From assembly GCA_025355585.1 (NCBI GenBank), contig JANXZJ010000100.1, forward strand, positions 1 to 34,515: 34,515 nucleotides of DNA, written 5' to 3'. Below the pieces are notes generated by a model, which searched no databases, was not told where the DNA came from, and saw only the letters and a program-made list of their open reading frames with translations. Numbering within the stretch: the first letter of the stretch is position 1; every line of letters starts with the position of its first letter. The position numbers and the translations under genes were made by a program. This DNA comes from Mariniphaga sp. GTDB taxonomy: Bacteria; Bacteroidota; Bacteroidia; Bacteroidales; Prolixibacteraceae. Shown here piece after piece: positions 31,854-34,515 of this stretch.

Positions 31854-34515
31854 ATGATGAGATTCATCAACGCTAAATATAAGAACTTAAATCCATTGGT
31901 TATTGCCGGTGTTACACTAACCATGTCATGGTTCAGGAAGATTCTTGCTCTGCTCCAAATAGTTCTCATTTCAATTTCCGACCGGTTTCGACAGTTGTTA
32001 TTAGCTGCCATGCCTGCTTCCTTTCAGACACGGCGGTGGCCGATACTAGTTTTCTTACTTTTTTTTGCATTTAACTTATACGGGCAATGTCCTACAACGC
32101 CGACAATTGAATTTACACAAGGCCTGAATGATCATACCTATACTATTTCCGCCTGTGGTATAATTACGGGTGGAAATCAGAATGACCTTGATATTTTTTC
32201 AGGTAATGTTAATGGAGGCACCCTACAATGGCAGGTAAGCTATGATAATCAAGCAACGTGGGTGGTTGCGCCTGGGCCCACAAATAATTCAGTGCAGTAT
32301 GTACTAAATCCTCTTTATACTACTTATGAAAGTATTGCAGGTATATATTGGTTCAGATTAGTAATTACCAAAACCTCATGTGCTACAGTAACTAGTAATA
32401 GTATCCAGTTAACTGTAACCGGAAGTTCTAATTTGGTGCCGGGTACAATTACGGGAAATCAAAGTTTTTGCAATAGCGGGGATCCTGCGGCATTTACAGC
32501 AAGTCCACCACCAACCGGTGGTGGTGGAACATATTCCTATCAATGGCAATCTTCAACCGACAATATCACCTACGCTAATATCACAGGTGCTACAAGTGCT
32601 ACTTATAATCCGCCAGTTATAAGTCAAACAACGTATTATAGACGTGTTGTTGTTTCTGGTGGTTGCAGTGCCACGAGCAATTTTCTTACTGTATCCATAA
32701 ATCCCGCAGTATCACCTGGCCCCATATTGGGAACCGCAGCTGTCTGTCACAATACAACCGGACTTATTTACAGCATTGCAGCTGTGCCGAATGCTACAGG
32801 TTATACATGGGCCGTACCTGCCGGCTGGACAATTACATCCGGGCAAGGAACTACTTCGATAACTGTAACTGCCGGAAATGCCGGACAAAATGGCAATATT
32901 TCGGTAAATGTCGCAAATCCATGCGGATCCGTGCCTCCAAGTTTACTGGCTGTTTCCGTTTATTCTCCTGTAAGCCTAACGATTCTTCCGGCTTATACCA
33001 ATATTTTTGAGGGATGTACCGGTAATCAGATCATTCTTCAACGCGGTGCAGGCCTGCCTGCAGCCACTGTTCAAATCCTTTATAGTGGAACAGCAACCAA
33101 CGGTGTAGATGTTCAATCCGGAGGAGGGCCTCTTCCAACCGTTGTTAATTTTACAGCAGGACAAACAACTGCAACTATTAATTACATTGCAGTAGCTGAC
33201 GGCATTCCGGATGCTGGAGAAGATCTGACCATACATCTACTGCAAACGTGTCCGTGTAGTCCCGACCCTGCCTGTAGTACGCAGACCGTTACGATCTGGG
33301 AGAATAATCTTGCATTAACAGCCATTGCCAACAATGTTTCTTGCGGTGCGGGAAGCAGCGGCTCGATCACCGCAAATGTCACAGGCGGGTCAGGAGATAA
33401 TCTCTTTTCCTTAGATAATGTTACCTATTTTACTTCCAATCTTTTCACAGGTTTAGTTCCAGGGAATTACACCGTCTGGGTTAAAAATGTATCGAGTTGT
33501 TTTGCACCTGTGACCACACCTGTGACTGTTGGCGTGGCCAATACTATTTTAGCCAATGCAGGACCCGACGTCGCCATTTGCAGCGGGGAATCGGTCCAGT
33601 TACAAGGATCCGGTGGAAGCATTTATTCCTGGACTCCTTCGACAGGCTTAAGTAATGCTAATATTCCGAATCCCTTCGCCAGTCCAGCATCAACTACAAC
33701 CTATACGCTAACGGTTAAAGATATTACCGGAAATTGTACTTCCACTGATAACGTTATCGTAACTGTAAACCCCAGCCCTGTGATTGGAATTACATCTGCA
33801 AACCCAGATATTTGCATTGGAAGCTCAATTACTCTTACGGCCACAGGAGGAGTGTCATATGTCTGGAATTCACCTCCAGGTACAAATCCACTAACTGTCT
33901 CCCCTGCTTCAAGTACGAGTTATACGGTGATTGTTACAGGAGCGAACGGTTGTAAGAATGATGCTACAACAAATGTGATTGTCCATCCGCTACCCACAGC
34001 AACACTAACCGGAACAGCAGCCATTTGCAGCGGATCAAGTGCAACCTTAAACGTAGCTTTAACCGGAACAGGCCCCTGGAATGTAACTTATTCCGCTAAT
34101 GGCGTAACACAACCAGTAGAAATCGCTAATAATTATAGTTTTAATTTCCTTGTTTCACCAGCGTCAACAACTACTTACCAACTGGTAAGCGTTACCGATT
34201 TTTGGGGTTGTAACGCCAATGTAAGCGGAAGTGGTTCGGCAATCGTGACGGTTAGCTCATTACCGACTCCAGCCACCTCCGTGTCAGTTGATCATAACAA
34301 CTTCTGCGCGGGCGCTTTTCCCAACATCACTTTAACAGCCAACGGAGGAAGCGGAACCTCTGTTAACTGGTTTACCGGCCTTAATTACATTGGTACAGGA
34401 AATCCGTTAACTATTCCGGCACCAAGTGTATCCACAAGATATTATGCAAGTTGGGAGAATTCGTGCGGGGTATCTGTTTATACAAATGTGCTTGTAACGA
34501 TTGAAAATCCTCCAG
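31854..34515 (+). CDS. Large secreted Ig-like/SprB-repeat adhesin (3' end cut by window edge)
   Basis: The frame is open for 887 codons to the window edge. The chosen ATG (MMRFINAK) gives about 60 residues before a clear signal sequence at 60-78 (RRWPILVFLLFFAFNLYG before Q78-C79); ATG 32010 (M53, MPASFQTRRW) gives an ordinary signal peptide and may be the true start. Domains follow in order: an Ig-like domain at about 190-285 (TYSYQWQSSTDNITY, TTYYRRVVVSGGC), a PKD-like domain at 288-370 (GYTWAVPAGWTITSGQG), a Calx-beta-like domain at 383-483 (VQILYSGTATNGVD, DGIPDAGEDLTIHLL), a SprB-like repeat at 485-563 (GSITANVTGGSGDNLFSLDN), and then four Ig-like repeats with the pattern ICxGxS...TTTYTLTV. 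Such proteins usually end in a type IX secretion signal and serve in adhesion or gliding; that end is outside the window. Confidence 0.88.
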   Translation, partial: MMRFINAKYKNLNPLVIAGVTLTMSWFRKILALLQIVLISISDRFRQLLLAAMPASFQTRRWPILVFLLFFAFNLYGQCPTTPTIEFTQGLNDHTYTISACGIITGGNQNDLDIFSGNVNGGTLQWQVSYDNQATWVVAPGPTNNSVQYVLNPLYTTYESIAGIYWFRLVITKTSCATVTSNSIQLTVTGSSNLVPGTITGNQSFCNSGDPAAFTASPPPTGGGGTYSYQWQSSTDNITYANITGATSATYNPPVISQTTYYRRVVVSGGCSATSNFLTVSINPAVSPGPILGTAAVCHNTTGLIYSIAAVPNATGYTWAVPAGWTITSGQGTTSITVTAGNAGQNGNISVNVANPCGSVPPSLLAVSVYSPVSLTILPAYTNIFEGCTGNQIILQRGAGLPAATVQILYSGTATNGVDVQSGGGPLPTVVNFTAGQTTATINYIAVADGIPDAGEDLTIHLLQTCPCSPDPACSTQTVTIWENNLALTAIANNVSCGAGSSGSITANVTGGSGDNLFSLDNVTYFTSNLFTGLVPGNYTVWVKNVSSCFAPVTTPVTVGVANTILANAGPDVAICSGESVQLQGSGGSIYSWTPSTGLSNANIPNPFASPASTTTYTLTVKDITGNCTSTDNVIVTVNPSPVIGITSANPDICIGSSITLTATGGVSYVWNSPPGTNPLTVSPASSTSYTVIVTGANGCKNDATTNVIVHPLPTATLTGTAAICSGSSATLNVALTGTGPWNVTYSANGVTQPVEIANNYSFNFLVSPASTTTYQLVSVTDFWGCNANVSGSGSAIVTVSSLPTPATSVSVDHNNFCAGAFPNITLTANGGSGTSVNWFTGLNYIGTGNPLTIPAPSVSTRYYASWENSCGVSVYTNVLVTIENPP

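Noticed and set aside
32505-32524. GC-rich hairpin CCACCACC / GGTGGTGG in the adhesin gene
   Set aside because: It is explained by codons for a proline-glycine linker (PPPTGGGG) and needs no separate function.

Overview
The window looks like chromosomal DNA of a free-living or animal/environment-associated member of the Bacteroidota. This rests on an ECF sigma/FecR pair of the Bacteroidetes type, several lipoprotein signals followed by short polar stretches, GH97 and GH110 enzymes, a SprB/Ig-like repeat adhesin of the kind exported by type IX secretion, and promoter -7 boxes of the TAnnTTTG form. The nearest relatives are probably in the Marinilabiliales/Prolixibacteraceae range, but that placement is an inference from gene content only.

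Layout. 1-1835 (minus): an ECF sigma factor and, after a 272-base gap holding a hairpin, a FecR-like anti-sigma factor cut by the left edge. 1987-3920 (plus): an OmpR-type response regulator and its histidine kinase, overlapping by four bases. 4300-11144 (plus): a heme biosynthesis operon, hemA - hemC/hemD fusion - hemB - hemL - hemE, ending in a small four-helix membrane protein with conserved histidines. 11154-13366 (minus): a DUF72 protein and an AAA_14/DUF4143 ATPase whose start codon lies in a three-copy tandem repeat. 13551-14426 (minus): an AraC-type regulator. 14671-27671 (plus): a six-gene galactoside-utilisation operon, comprising a sugar/H+ symporter, GH97, GH2, GH27, GH110 and a large DUF5107-TPR protein, closed by a stem-loop terminator. 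27763-28281 (minus): a fused DUF4160-DUF2442 protein. 28390-31188 (minus): a secreted beta-propeller/phosphoesterase. 31854 to the right edge (plus): the first 887 codons of a very large secreted repeat adhesin.

How it works together. The heme genes cover every step from glutamyl-tRNA to coproporphyrinogen III; the late steps (coproporphyrinogen oxidation, protoporphyrinogen oxidation, ferrochelatase) are not here. In the sugar operon three different alpha-galactosidase families (GH97, GH27, GH110) and one GH2 enzyme, all with export signals, would trim galactose from an oligosaccharide. The MFS symporter would import the released sugar, and the divergent AraC-type protein would sense it. There is no SusC/SusD pair, so this is not a classical polysaccharide utilisation locus.

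The points most worth a second look are a perfect 37-base palindrome inserted in frame inside the DUF5107-TPR gene, the uncharacterised four-helix protein closing the heme operon, the repeat array overlapping the ATPase start, the AraC/symporter control region, and the 10-base-period repeat array with a long leader before the adhesin. No rRNA, tRNA, CRISPR array or complete insertion sequence was seen.
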